A stretch of 59,609 bases of DNA from CAZSDU01 sp964605775 (GCA_964605775.1 CAZSDU010000019.1:1-59609), one strand, 5' to 3'. Shown: positions 42,430 through 51,611, counted from the first letter of the stretch. Notes: generated from the sequence alone by a model not told the origin. Translations and numbers: made by a program.

Positions 42430-44075
42430 AAATTTCCAAAATTGGTTTGGCGGTCCATGAAATTGGCCGGGCTCGTGAGATTCTTGGAATTATTGTTAAG
42501 TATGGCTTCAGCGACTGGGTCAGCAAAGGCGGGATGGGAAAATACCTGATCTCGAAAAAACGTCTTGCCCGTATTGACCGCTTTAATCAATGGGAACGTA
42601 TCCGAATGGCCTTGGAGGAACTGGGGCCTACATTTATCAAATTTGGCCAGATTCTTGCCGACCGTCCGGATATCGTCCCTGAAGCCTTAAGGGAGGAATT
42701 CAAAAAACTCCAGGATGAAGCACAACCCTTGCCGGACGCTGAGGCCATTAAGGCCATTGAATCCGAATTGGGCAGGCCCATCCATGAAATGTTCAGGGAG
42801 TTTGACAGGAAACGTCTTGCTTCAGCTTCCATGGCTCAAACCTACCGGGCCGTTTTACTGAACGGAGAAGAGGTCTGTGTTAAAATCCAAAGACCGGGAA
42901 TAGATAAGAAAATTGAGCTCGACCTGAACCTGATGAACTTTTTTGCTTCACGCATGCAAAAAAATAATCCGGAAATGGAGGCCATCAATATTTCCGGTGT
43001 GGTTAGGGAATTCGGCAATACGATTAAAAAAGAACTGAATTTCAAGCATGAAGCAGCCAACCTGATCCGCTTTTATCATAATTTTTCCGGAGATCCTGAT
43101 ATTTTTGTCCCTCAAGTATATAACCAGTATACATCACAAAAAATATTGGTCGAAGGTTATGTTCAGGGGATAAAAGTCAGCGATCTGGAAAGCCTTTTAA
43201 ATTCCGGTTACGATCTTGAGCTATTAGCCAGGAAAGCAGTCAGGTTGGTTTTTGATCAGATTTTCACCCATGGGTTTTTTCATGCCGATCCCCATCCCGG
43301 CAATGTTTTCGTGCTTGAAAACCATGTACTTTCCTTCATTGATTTTGGGATGATGGGCTCTCTTCGCCCCGAACATCTTGATTTTCTGGGTAAATACGTG
43401 CTGGGTTACCTCGAAAGGGATGCCCATAACATGACGGAATCTTTGCTTCTTGTTTCCGGGAAACGTCATTTTGCCCGCCGGAAAGAGCTGGAATTTCAAA
43501 TCGGTGAATTACTGGCTCATTATAAGTATTTATCTATTGAGGAAATGGATTTCGGCAAGGTGATGAATGAATCCGTGGATATTCTCGTTCATTACGGATT
43601 GCGTATTCCCTCCAGTATATACTTGCTGGTAAAAGCTTTAATGGCGATCGAGAGGGTGGCCGTTGAACTGAATCCCACCATTGATTTTGCGCATGAAATG
43701 CAGCCCTATGCCATGGCTTTGATGGCGCGACGGTTTGATCCCAAGAGAATCGCCTCCGAAGTATTTGAATCCCTCAAGGAATACTACAAACTCCTCAGGG
43801 AATTTCCTTCAGACCTCAATGAAATTATTTATAAAATCAAAGAAGGGAAGTTCAAGACCCAGATTGAAGTCAAGGGATTTGAACCTTTGATGGAACATAT
43901 CGACAGCTCCAGCAACCGCGTATCCATAGCCATCGTCCTGGCTTCGCTCATCATCGGCGCTTCCATTATTTCCCAATGGGAACATACGCGCTGGGTGGGT
44001 ACCGTGGTATTCTGTCTGGCAGGGATTTTCGGATTCTGGCTGGTGGTCAAACTGTTCAAACGAAACAGGTTTTAG
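42426..44075 (+). CDS. UbiB/ABC1-family atypical kinase
   Basis: The 549 residues have the features of the ABC1/AarF/UbiB family: the KxGQ-type start KFGQILADRPDIVP, the Ala-rich loop region ASMAQTYRAVL, catalytic-core parts VCVKIQRPG, HADPHPGNV and SFIDFGMMG, and two membrane helices at the C-terminus (VSIAIVLASLIIGASII and VVFCLAGIFGFWLVV). These proteins act in isoprenoid-quinone or lipid metabolism. It overlaps the phasin-like gene by 4 bp and converges on pheS. Confidence 0.9.
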   Translation: MKISKIGLAVHEIGRAREILGIIVKYGFSDWVSKGGMGKYLISKKRLARIDRFNQWERIRMALEELGPTFIKFGQILADRPDIVPEALREEFKKLQDEAQPLPDAEAIKAIESELGRPIHEMFREFDRKRLASASMAQTYRAVLLNGEEVCVKIQRPGIDKKIELDLNLMNFFASRMQKNNPEMEAINISGVVREFGNTIKKELNFKHEAANLIRFYHNFSGDPDIFVPQVYNQYTSQKILVEGYVQGIKVSDLESLLNSGYDLELLARKAVRLVFDQIFTHGFFHADPHPGNVFVLENHVLSFIDFGMMGSLRPEHLDFLGKYVLGYLERDAHNMTESLLLVSGKRHFARRKELEFQIGELLAHYKYLSIEEMDFGKVMNESVDILVHYGLRIPSSIYLLVKALMAIERVAVELNPTIDFAHEMQPYAMALMARRFDPKRIASEVFESLKEYYKLLREFPSDLNEIIYKIKEGKFKTQIEVKGFEPLMEHIDSSSNRVSIAIVLASLIIGASIISQWEHTRWVGTVVFCLAGIFGFWLVVKLFKRNRF

Positions 44076-44100
44076 TACCTAAAGGGGAATGACAGGATGG

Positions 44101-45123
44101 TTATAGAGCCCCTGTGAACTGTTTGAGGAATCTTATATCATTTTCAAAAAAGAGGCGAAGATCACGGATTTGGTATTTTAGCATGGTGATACGCTCGATG
44201 CCCATGCCAAAAGCATAACCGCTAAAGTCTTTGCTGTCAATACCACAATTTTCAAGGACTGCAGGATCCACCATGCCGCAGCCCAGGATCTCCACCCAGC
44301 CTGTATGCTTGCAGATATTACATCCTTTGCCTCCACAGATATTGCAGGAAACATCCATTTCCCCTGAGGGTTCCGTAAAGGGGAAATAAGATGGCCGTAA
44401 ACGGATCTTTGTCTCTTCCCCGAACATTTCTTTGGCAAAATATAAAAGCGTTTGCTTTAAGTCAGCAAAGGAAACATATTTATCCACATACAGTCCTTCA
44501 ACCTGGTGGAAAATACAATGGGCGCGGGCGGAGATGGCTTCATTCCGGAAAACCCGCCCGGGAAAAATCATCCGGATCGGAGGCTTATGCGTTTCCATGG
44601 TACGGATCTGAACCGGAGAAGTATGGGTACGTAAAGCGATATCCGGGTTCTTTTCAATAAAAAAAGTATCCTGCATGTCGCGGGCAGGATGATCAGGCGG
44701 AAAATTCAGGGCGGAAAAATTATGCCAGTCATCTTCGATTTCCGGGCCTTCGGCTATCGTAAACCCGATACGGGAAAAGATCGAAATAATTTCATTCCTG
44801 ATTATCGACAGGGGATGCCTGGACCCCACCTCCATATAGTCCACCGGACGGGTAAGGTCATGGCCTGATGAAGGGGTGGACTCCTGTTCCTTAAAAGCAG
44901 ATTTTAAAGATTCGATCTTTTCAGCAGTTCTTTTTTTTAAATCATTCAGCAGAAGCCCAACTGCTCTCTTCTGCTCCTGGGGTAAATGCCTGAAATCTTC
45001 GAATAAAACGGAAACCTGGCCTTTTTTACTGAGGAATTTAAGCCGGAGTTGCTCCACTTCCTCTAAAGAACCGGCTTTTGCTTTTTCAATCTCTTCCAGC
45101 AACTCCTTTATCCTTGATTCCAT
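44101..45123 (-). CDS. pheS: Phenylalanyl-tRNA synthetase alpha chain
   Basis: The 340 residues are a complete PheS: N-terminal coiled coil for tRNA, class II motif 1 near GSRHPLSI, motif 2 in RTHTSPVQIRTM and FRNEAISARAHCIFHQVEG, and motif 3 in GMGIERITML. A four-Cys segment, CNICGGKGCNICK, is the zinc-binding insert seen in many bacteria. It charges tRNA-Phe together with PheT, which is not in the window. Confidence 0.97.
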   Translation of the reverse strand: MESRIKELLEEIEKAKAGSLEEVEQLRLKFLSKKGQVSVLFEDFRHLPQEQKRAVGLLLNDLKKRTAEKIESLKSAFKEQESTPSSGHDLTRPVDYMEVGSRHPLSIIRNEIISIFSRIGFTIAEGPEIEDDWHNFSALNFPPDHPARDMQDTFFIEKNPDIALRTHTSPVQIRTMETHKPPIRMIFPGRVFRNEAISARAHCIFHQVEGLYVDKYVSFADLKQTLLYFAKEMFGEETKIRLRPSYFPFTEPSGEMDVSCNICGGKGCNICKHTGWVEILGCGMVDPAVLENCGIDSKDFSGYAFGMGIERITMLKYQIRDLRLFFENDIRFLKQFTGAL

Positions 45124-45168
45124 TTTACCCGATTATTTGGTCACCTTGTTCCCGGCTTAAGCTGATGC

Positions 45169-45753
45169 TTATTCAACAACCTTTACCGTCATTTTGATGT
45201 CTGTGGTCGGTCTGTCAAATTTGTCTTTTGGCGCTGAAGCAATTTTATCGATCACGTCAAAGCCATCTGTAATCTCCCCGTAAACGGTGTACTGTCCGTC
45301 AAGGGAATGAGCGCCTTTTTCAGGTTGAACGATATAAAATTGTGAACCCGAAGAAGCTTTTTTGGGATTTACCTGGTCAGGGGTACGGGCGGCAGCCAGG
45401 GCTCCGCGTTTATGGGTCAGGGTGGGAACGAATTCAGCCGGAATATTGTCACTGGGACCTCCCGAACCAAGTTGCTGTCCCGGTTTTGCATTTTTCGAAT
45501 CGGGATCTCCACCCTGGATCATGAAGCCATAAATAACCCGATGAAACAGCAAACCGTCATAATACCCGGAATTTGCCAATTTAACAAAATTATCACGGTG
45601 CAGAGGGGTTTCATTATAGAGCTTGCCCGTCATATCACCAAAGTCGGTGTGAATGACAAATTTGATCACTTTTTCCTGTTTTTGAGATTGAGACATTAGG
45701 GAGAGATTAAATGCTAAAATGCTTGCAATTACTATTAAACTGATTTTTTTCAT
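45169..45753 (-). CDS. Exported cyclophilin-type peptidylprolyl isomerase
   Basis: The 194 residues have a signal peptide (ISLIVIASILAFNLSLMSQ) and the cyclophilin fold: GLLFHRVIYGFMIQGGDP, GALAAART, SQFYIVQPE and YTVYGEITDGFDVI. It isomerises prolyl bonds, probably in the periplasm. On the minus strand TACTTTTG lies 43 bp upstream of the start. Confidence 0.93.
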   Translation of the reverse strand: MKKISLIVIASILAFNLSLMSQSQKQEKVIKFVIHTDFGDMTGKLYNETPLHRDNFVKLANSGYYDGLLFHRVIYGFMIQGGDPDSKNAKPGQQLGSGGPSDNIPAEFVPTLTHKRGALAAARTPDQVNPKKASSGSQFYIVQPEKGAHSLDGQYTVYGEITDGFDVIDKIASAPKDKFDRPTTDIKMTVKVVE

Positions 45754-45795
45754 GGGTGAATAATTTTATATTTCATAGGATTTTTATTGAAAGGA

Positions 45796-45803
45796 CAAAA
45801 GTA
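45796..45803 (-). promoter_or_regulatory. -7 element for the cyclophilin gene
   Basis: On the minus strand TACTTTTG is a perfect TAnnTTTG, 43 bp upstream of the ATG at 45753. No -33 element is clear. Confidence 0.4.
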
Positions 45804-45823
45804 CAAAAAAATCATATTCCCCC

Positions 45824-45860
45824 ATTAGCACATTATCACATCAGCACATCAGCACATCAC
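45824..45860. repeat. CAGCACAT octamer array over the tdk stop codon
   Basis: Two exact CAGCACAT units (45842-45857) with two degenerate ones before them. The tdk stop (45857-45859) is part of the array. Confidence 0.8.
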
Positions 45861-46429
45861 TTTGTTTTTTCAAGATAGCAGCGGCGACAAAGGGGTTCAT
45901 AGGAATCTTTTTCTCCCAGCATGACCAGGTGACTATCGGAAACAATTCGGTGGGAATAATGGGCAATGTCGCCGCATTGCATACAGATGGCGTGAACTTT
46001 GGTCACATCTTCAGCAATGGCCAGAAGCGCAGGCATGGGGCCAAATGGTTTTCCAAGATAGTCCATATCGAGGCCTGCCACGATAACCCGGATACCCTGG
46101 CTGGCAAGAATGTCGCAAACAGATACCACTTCCATGTCAAAAAACTGGGCTTCGTCGATGCCCACGACATCCACATCATTGGTGAGCAGTAAAATTTGTG
46201 AAGCAGCTTCAACCGGAGTGGAAGAGATGGAATTTTCATCATGAGAAACAACCTTCTCGATATCGTAACGCTGATCGATTTGAGGTTTGAAAATTTCAAC
46301 TTTCTGTTTGGCAATCCGGGCACGTTTCAGCCTGCGGATCAACTCCTCGGTTTTACCGGAGAACATCGAACCGCAGATGACTTCAATCCATCCGAGCCGG
46401 TTAATGGGATTGTTTTTTTCAATCAGCAA
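45857..46429 (-). CDS. tdk: Thymidine kinase
   Basis: A 190-residue type II thymidine kinase starting at the TTG at 46429. The frame is open to 46633 but that part overlaps the divergent gene and is unlike any kinase; the family starts 7-20 residues before VICGSMFSGKTEELI (P-loop). The Asp-Glu of VVGIDEAQFF and the zinc Cys residues (CMQCG, CRRCY) are present. A perfect -7 element, TATCTTTG at 46459-46466, suits this start. It phosphorylates thymidine for salvage. Confidence 0.92.
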   Translation of the reverse strand: MLIEKNNPINRLGWIEVICGSMFSGKTEELIRRLKRARIAKQKVEIFKPQIDQRYDIEKVVSHDENSISSTPVEAASQILLLTNDVDVVGIDEAQFFDMEVVSVCDILASQGIRVIVAGLDMDYLGKPFGPMPALLAIAEDVTKVHAICMQCGDIAHYSHRIVSDSHLVMLGEKDSYEPLCRRCYLEKTK

Positions 46430-46458
46430 TTTTATTACCTTTATGCCTTGATTACGGA

Positions 46459-46466
46459 CAAAGATA
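46459..46466 (-). promoter_or_regulatory. tdk: -7 element for tdk
   Basis: On the minus strand TATCTTTG fits TAnnTTTG and lies 30 bp upstream of the TTG start. Confidence 0.45.
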
Positions 46467-46499
46467 TAAAAAATCCGACTTGCTGAAAAACCGAAAATT

Positions 46500-47171
46500 A
46501 TGAATAAGGAAATCATTAAAGAGGAAATCAGGTTACTGCTCGAAGCAATCAATGAACAGTTCGATTCCATAAGAACCCAACAGGAAAAAATCTCCCAGAT
46601 AGAATTCGACATCATCCTTGAAAATCTCCGCAAACTCTATGAAAACATACACAGGTTACAAAAGCTTGAGGACCATTTTCCATTTGTTGCACCAACTCTA
46701 TCCAATAACCCTGTTCAGCCTCCCATTCCTCCGCCACAGCCTGTTCCATCTAAACATGAAGAAATCCTGCAAAAACCTTCAGGACCTCCGGTGACCGTTC
46801 ATGTGGTTAAAACGCCTCCGAGAAAAAGCCCGCCTCCACCTCCTGAAGTTCCAGACCTGTTTGAAGCAGAAGAACCCACTTTCAGCATTAAACTCAAGGA
46901 AGCGCGTGAAAAATCGCTGGGAACTAAGACTCCTTCTGGCCGTGTTGACAATCTGAAACAAGCGATCAGCATTAACGATAAATTCATGTTCATCAATGAA
47001 CTCTTCGATGGAAACCTCAGGGAATACAATGAAACCATCGACCATCTGAATGAATTTGCGGATCTGAACCAGGCTTCTGATTACCTGGACAGGATGAGCC
47101 GGAAAAACTTCTGGGATACCGGATCCCCGGCGTTCAAAAAATTATCGGAACTTATTCAGCGTAAGTACTGA
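46500..47171 (+). CDS. Conserved Bacteroidota protein with Pro-rich linker
   Basis: A 223-residue cytosolic protein in three parts: an N-terminal helical domain (residues 1-60, coiled coil-like), a Pro-rich linker at about 68-125 (PPIPPPQPVP, RKSPPPPPEVP), and a C-terminal helical domain with SINDKFMFINELFDGN, a segment I recognise from Bacteroidota proteins of unknown function. No enzyme motif. It is divergent from tdk and its end overlaps dusB by 20 bp. Confidence 0.75.
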   Translation: MNKEIIKEEIRLLLEAINEQFDSIRTQQEKISQIEFDIILENLRKLYENIHRLQKLEDHFPFVAPTLSNNPVQPPIPPPQPVPSKHEEILQKPSGPPVTVHVVKTPPRKSPPPPPEVPDLFEAEEPTFSIKLKEAREKSLGTKTPSGRVDNLKQAISINDKFMFINELFDGNLREYNETIDHLNEFADLNQASDYLDRMSRKNFWDTGSPAFKKLSELIQRKY

Positions 47172-48129
47172 TCTCCTCCAGGATTTGATAAACTTCATTC
47201 AGATCTGATGCCGTCACAAGGCGGATACGGAAATGCTTGAAGCCAGCTACCCCTCTGAAATAGCCGGAATAGATCTTCTTCAATTCGAAATGCGTGTATC
47301 GCTCTCCTTTATAGGCAATGGATTTTTGAATGTGTTGCCGTAGGATCATAATGCGTTCGGATAAACCCGGGGGCTTTGGGATTTCCTTTTTTTCCAGCCA
47401 GGCTTTGATATCCCTGAAAATCCATGGATTTCCTGCAGCCGCGCGTCCAATGAGGATGCCGTCCACACCATAACGGTCTTTCATTGCCTTTGCTTTTTCA
47501 GGAGAATCTACATCGCCGTTACCGAATACCGGAATGTTCATTCTTGGATTGTTTTTTACTTCCCCGATCAAGGTCCAGTCAGCCTTGCCCCCATAAAGCT
47601 GTGTCCGTGTTCTTCCATGGATGCTGATGCCAGAGATACCGGCATCCTGCAATTGCTCGGCAATATCCACAATATCTTTATGCGATTCGTCCCAACCCAG
47701 CCGGGTTTTCACAGTCACCGGTAAACGGGTCGAGCGAACAACGGCCGCTGTCATCCGTGTCATTTTAGGAATATCCTGAAGCAGGGCAGATCCTCCGCCT
47801 TTCATCACGATTTTTCGTACCGGACAGCCAAAGTTCAGATCAATGAAGTCCGGACAGGCTGCTTCAGCCACTTCGGCGGCCTTCCTCATGGATTCTATCT
47901 GTGAGCCGAAAATTTGGATTCCAACCGGCCGCTCTATTGCTTCGAATTGCATTTTCATTTTACTTTTACATGCATCACGAATCAATCCTTCCGATGAAAT
48001 AAACTCCGTGATCAGCACATCTGCTCCGAATTGTTTGCAAATGCTTCGGAAAGGAGAATCTGTAATATCTTCCATCGGCGCCAGAAACAAAGGGAATTCT
48101 CCCAGTTCGATAGGTCCTATCCTGATCAA
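47152..48129 (-). CDS. dusB: tRNA-dihydrouridine synthase, DusB type
   Basis: The 325 residues fit DusB: FMN barrel start FLAPMEDITDSPFRSIC, the catalytic Cys in LNFGCPVRKI, SIHGRTRTQLYGG and the phosphate site FGNGDVDSPEKA and GILIGRAAAGNPWIF. It reduces uridine in the tRNA D-loop. It converges on the Pro-rich gene with a 20-bp overlap and is divergent from the CPBP protease gene. Confidence 0.95.
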   Translation of the reverse strand: MIRIGPIELGEFPLFLAPMEDITDSPFRSICKQFGADVLITEFISSEGLIRDACKSKMKMQFEAIERPVGIQIFGSQIESMRKAAEVAEAACPDFIDLNFGCPVRKIVMKGGGSALLQDIPKMTRMTAAVVRSTRLPVTVKTRLGWDESHKDIVDIAEQLQDAGISGISIHGRTRTQLYGGKADWTLIGEVKNNPRMNIPVFGNGDVDSPEKAKAMKDRYGVDGILIGRAAAGNPWIFRDIKAWLEKKEIPKPPGLSERIMILRQHIQKSIAYKGERYTHFELKKIYSGYFRGVAGFKHFRIRLVTASDLNEVYQILEEISTYAE

Positions 48130-48174
48130 AAATTGTTACTTTTGTCACAAAAGTACGGAAAACTGCGCTACATC

Positions 48175-49098
48175 ATGAAAACAGGCATTTTTGGTCAACT
48201 TTCTCCCTTTTCCCGTATCCTTTTTTCCCTCTTACTCACCTTGTGCAGCCTGGTGTTTTTTTTTCTGGTCGGAATCCTCCTGGCAATCCCTATATTTCAT
48301 GTCAACCTGTTCAGCAATCTGACAATACTGACCGATTATTCCAGTCCGATCACCATGATCTTACTGAAATACCTTCAGATCATCCAGTCCATTGGCTTGT
48401 TCCTCATTCCTCCCATGCTGGCTGCTTATTTTTTTGAAAACAACTGCCTCTCCTTTTTGAAACTTGATCAATCTTCCACGGGATATATTTTCCTGATCAC
48501 CCTCATCCTGATGTTCACTGCCCTGCCTTTCATCAACTGGCTGGTTTCGGTAAATGAAATGATGAAATTACCGGTCTATTTTAAAGGAATTGAAGATTGG
48601 ATGAAAGCATCAGAAGCTGAAGCTGCAAAGCTTACCGAAGTTTTTCTGGAGGTTAAATCATTGGGGGGTCTCCTGTTCAACCTGCTGATGATAGCCGTTC
48701 TCCCAGCCATCGGGGAAGAACTGATGTTTCGCGGACTTTTTCAACGCCTGCTGAAAGACTGGTTGAAAAATATTCATGTGGCGATTTTTATCTCGGCTTT
48801 CTTTTTTGCTGCTATGCATCTGCAGTTTTACGGCTTTTTACCCCGCATGATGTTAGGTGTTTTATTCGGCTACCTCTTCTTTTGGACAGGCTCAATCTGG
48901 GTTCCTGTTTTTGCTCATTTTATCAATAACGGTGCTGCAGTTATTATGTCTTATCTCGGGAAAACAGGGGTGTTTCAAGGAGACTATGAACAATTCGGGG
49001 CTACTGAAAACGGATGGTTTATCCTGGCCAGCGTTCTTTTCACAGGTCTGTTTCTTTTTATTATTTATGGATTCCGAAACCGGAAATATTACCCATAA
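48175..49098 (+). CDS. CPBP-family intramembrane metalloprotease
   Basis: From the ATG at 48175 the protein has 307 residues; the frame is open further into dusB but MKTGIFGQLSPFSRILF is a normal start. About eight membrane helices carry the protease motifs: EELMFRGLFQRL (EExxxR), FFFAAMHLQ (FxxxH) and FAHFINNG (HxxxN). CAAX-like proteases of bacteria mature peptides or act in immunity to bacteriocins; the substrate here is unknown. Confidence 0.9.
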   Translation: MKTGIFGQLSPFSRILFSLLLTLCSLVFFFLVGILLAIPIFHVNLFSNLTILTDYSSPITMILLKYLQIIQSIGLFLIPPMLAAYFFENNCLSFLKLDQSSTGYIFLITLILMFTALPFINWLVSVNEMMKLPVYFKGIEDWMKASEAEAAKLTEVFLEVKSLGGLLFNLLMIAVLPAIGEELMFRGLFQRLLKDWLKNIHVAIFISAFFFAAMHLQFYGFLPRMMLGVLFGYLFFWTGSIWVPVFAHFINNGAAVIMSYLGKTGVFQGDYEQFGATENGWFILASVLFTGLFLFIIYGFRNRKYYP

Positions 49099-49189
49099 AC
49101 CATCCTGACTTTAGCGGGAGAAAGTATCAGGTATTCACTGGTTGGTACTGTCGCATTCAGTAATTCGGTAAAAAACAATAATTTTAGGC

Positions 49190-50539
49190 ATGCGTAAATC
49201 ACTTTTCTTACTGACAGGTTTGATCTTTTTGCCCCACACAGGCTTGTTTGCACAGGCCGATTCAGCTATGCTTCCCGTCAGGGAGAAAAAAAAGACCGGC
49301 TGGACCTGGGCTGCAGTCCCGGTCATAGCTTACGACAATGATCAGGGATTGCAGCTTGGTGCCCTTGGACAGGTGTTTTATTATGGCGACGGATCGAAAT
49401 ACCCTGAATACCTGCATACCATCTATGCTGAATGTTCCTGGTTTATGAAGGGAAGTGCCGTTTACCAATTATTCTACGACTCCCGTTACCTGATCCCCGG
49501 GGGGATAAGGGTCACCGCAGATTTGGATTATCTCCCTGAACATGCCCTCGATTTTTACGGGTTTAACGGCTATGAAGCCAATTATAATGCTGCTCTCGCC
49601 AGACAGGGTTCGGATGACTATATTTCCCGGGTGTTCTACAAACATGAACGTAAGATGTATCGCATTATGCTTGATTTCCAGGGTCCCATACTCGGACAGA
49701 AACTCCGATGGCTGGGCGGGATCAATATCCTTGGCATTCAAACAGCTACCGTGGATATCAGCAGGATCAACAAAGGGAAGTCTGATGATAAAAAACTGCC
49801 GGACACTGCTCTGCTCTATGACCATTATGTCAATTACCGGCTGATCCGTCCCGACGAAAAGGCAGGGGGAACCACGATTTACCTTAAACTCGGACTGGTT
49901 TATGATACCCGCGACAATGAAGCGGCTCCAAACAGGGGATTCTGGTCGGAAGCCATGGTGCTGGCTGCCCCCACTTTCATGGGAAATCATCCCTATGCTT
50001 TTGTGAAACTGGCCATTACTCACCGGCAATACATTTCCATTGTAAAAAAATACCTGGTCGGAGCCTGCCAGCTGAGTTACCAGGGAACCCTTGGCGGAAG
50101 CACGCCTTACTATATTTTACCTTATATCTATAGTTCTTATAACCTGACTACCAAACCAGATGGGTTAGGCGGAGCTAAGACCATTCGCGGGATACTGAGA
50201 AACCGCATCGTTGGTGATGGTATTGCTTTCGGAAATATAGAACTGAGGTGGACATTTCTAAAAACCATTGTTCTGAAACAAAATCTTAGCCTCGGTCTGA
50301 CGGGTTTTCTGGATGGAGGAATGGTAGTGCAGGATCATAGAATTCAGCGAAACCTTATTCCTAAAGATCAGCAGTCTTTTTATTTTAAATCCTCGACCGA
50401 CTGCCTTCACCTCAGCACCGGCCTGGGATTAAGGGCAGCCATCAACCATAATTTCATCATTTCTGTGGATTACGGCCTGGCGCTCGACAAACAAGACGGA
50501 ACCAGCGGCCTGTATATCGGGATCGGAAATATTTTTTAA
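49190..50539 (+). CDS. Omp85-like outer-membrane barrel protein
   Basis: The 449 residues have a signal peptide (LLTGLIFLPHTGLFAQ) and no visible POTRA domains. The barrel is of the BamA/TamA surface-antigen type, with the loop-6 motif as KTIRGILRNRIVGDG (family VRGF/Y) and final strand GLYIGIGNIF. It could insert or export proteins or bind a ligand. The next open frame is a short membrane-anchored fragment that may be the remnant of a TamB/AsmA-like partner. Confidence 0.85.
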   Translation: MRKSLFLLTGLIFLPHTGLFAQADSAMLPVREKKKTGWTWAAVPVIAYDNDQGLQLGALGQVFYYGDGSKYPEYLHTIYAECSWFMKGSAVYQLFYDSRYLIPGGIRVTADLDYLPEHALDFYGFNGYEANYNAALARQGSDDYISRVFYKHERKMYRIMLDFQGPILGQKLRWLGGINILGIQTATVDISRINKGKSDDKKLPDTALLYDHYVNYRLIRPDEKAGGTTIYLKLGLVYDTRDNEAAPNRGFWSEAMVLAAPTFMGNHPYAFVKLAITHRQYISIVKKYLVGACQLSYQGTLGGSTPYYILPYIYSSYNLTTKPDGLGGAKTIRGILRNRIVGDGIAFGNIELRWTFLKTIVLKQNLSLGLTGFLDGGMVVQDHRIQRNLIPKDQQSFYFKSSTDCLHLSTGLGLRAAINHNFIISVDYGLALDKQDGTSGLYIGIGNIF

Positions 50540-50541
50540 TC

Positions 50542-50703
50542 ATGGTACGGAAAACGGTTCTTCTTATTCTGACAGGAATCCTGTCGCTCATCTTGCTGAG
50601 CCTTGTTTTCCGGAATGTTGCCCAGCAGTATCTCCTGGAGCGGAAGATCCGTTCATTTAACCTTTTTTCCGATCGACCCTTAAGGTTGAGGAGAACTCCA
50701 TAG
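50542..50703 (+). pseudogene. N-terminal remnant, AsmA/TamB-like anchor
   Basis: A 53-codon open frame two bases after the Omp85-like gene. It encodes one membrane helix (VLLILTGILSLILLSLVF) and then NVAQQYLLERKIRSFN, which looks like the start of a large AsmA- or TamB-like periplasmic protein, before meeting a TAG. A TamA-like barrel gene followed by TamB is a common pair, which makes a truncated partner likely. It could also be a genuine small membrane protein. Confidence 0.4.
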
Positions 50704-50741
50704 TTTTCCGTCCGATAGCATTGATATTCAAATTTTTTAGT

Positions 50742-50843
50742 AAGTTTGAAATAAAATACAATCACCTGGGCATTCCTGCAGACAAGCCGGTTGAGGGAGA
50801 GGGCTGTGGTTTGCCTTTCTTGAAGGAAACGGTTTACCAATAG
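50742..50843 (+). pseudogene. VOC-like fragment
   Basis: This frame, without a clear start, gives KFEIKYNHLGIPADKP and PFLKETVYQ before TAG at 50841. KYNHLGIP with a following acidic turn resembles the first strand of VOC/glyoxalase-fold proteins. The rest of the domain is absent. I read it as a decayed gene end joined to the preceding remnant. Confidence 0.3.
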
Positions 50844-50867
50844 AGTTTATTAAGATAAAAACAAACG

Positions 50868-51611
50868 ATGGCAAGTCAGACAAACAAACCCCCGGTACGG
50901 ATTGAACACGGACTTTATCTTGTCCTGCTGTTCTTTCTGATCATTATCATACAAAGTTGCAACAGGGCCGGAGAAGAACGGAAAACGGTTCCCTCAAAGA
51001 TTAAGAACGTTTCTCCATCTGTTCAGATCAAGGATTTTGATGGCAATATTTACCATGCTGTTACGATAGGTAGGCAGACCTGGATGGTGGAAAACCTGAA
51101 GGTCACACATTACCGCAACGGAGATCCCATCCCTGAAGTGAAAGGGGATGCCTGGCGGAAACTTGCAACTGGTGCCTACTGCAATTACAATAATGACACT
51201 ACTAATTCCAGGGTTTATGGATGTTTATACAACTGGTTTGCGGTAGAGGATAAGCGGAATCTCTGTCCTCCGGGCTGGCATGTGCCTACGGATGATGAAT
51301 GGTTCATTTTAAGCAGCTACTTAGGCGGAGAAGGAGTAGCCGGGGGCAAGCTCAAGGAAGCGGGTATTGGCCGCTGGAGTTATCCTAACGTTGGCGCCAC
51401 CAACGAAAGCGGATTTACCGCCCTGCCCGGAGGATACCGGAGTATTAAAGGCGAGTTCCAGATTCTGGATACCTATTGCTTCTACTGGACTTCGACAGCC
51501 TATTCTGCCAATGCTGCATTCTGTCGCTTTCTGCAATATGATTACGAAGGGATCAGTCGCCTGGATAACCGGAAGACCTATGGTTTTTCGGTTAGGTGCA
51601 TCAAGGACTGA
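50868..51611 (+). CDS. Lipoprotein with Fibrobacter major paralogous domain
   Basis: The 247 residues have a lipoprotein signal ending IQSC (Cys near residue 28). From about residue 55 comes the Fibrobacter succinogenes major paralogous domain: YHAVTIGRQTWMVENLKVTHYRNG, GCLYNWFAV, CPPGWHVPTDDEWFIL, GFTALPGGYR and FYWTSTAYS, ending FSVRCIKD. It should sit on the outer membrane. The domain is common in surface proteins of the group; its role is unknown. Confidence 0.88.
   Translation: MASQTNKPPVRIEHGLYLVLLFFLIIIIQSCNRAGEERKTVPSKIKNVSPSVQIKDFDGNIYHAVTIGRQTWMVENLKVTHYRNGDPIPEVKGDAWRKLATGAYCNYNNDTTNSRVYGCLYNWFAVEDKRNLCPPGWHVPTDDEWFILSSYLGGEGVAGGKLKEAGIGRWSYPNVGATNESGFTALPGGYRSIKGEFQILDTYCFYWTSTAYSANAAFCRFLQYDYEGISRLDNRKTYGFSVRCIKD

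Noticed and set aside
44076..44100. Terminator between the UbiB-like gene and pheS
   Set aside because: Only a 5-bp stem with a loop of about 20 bases and no T run.
46430..46633. Upstream part of the thymidine kinase frame
   Set aside because: It overlaps the divergent gene at 46500 and is unlike kinase N-termini; the -7 element suits a start at 46429.
50457..50840. 127-codon minus-strand frame across the remnant region
   Set aside because: Highly basic product, overlaps the Omp85-like gene end in antisense and shows no family features.
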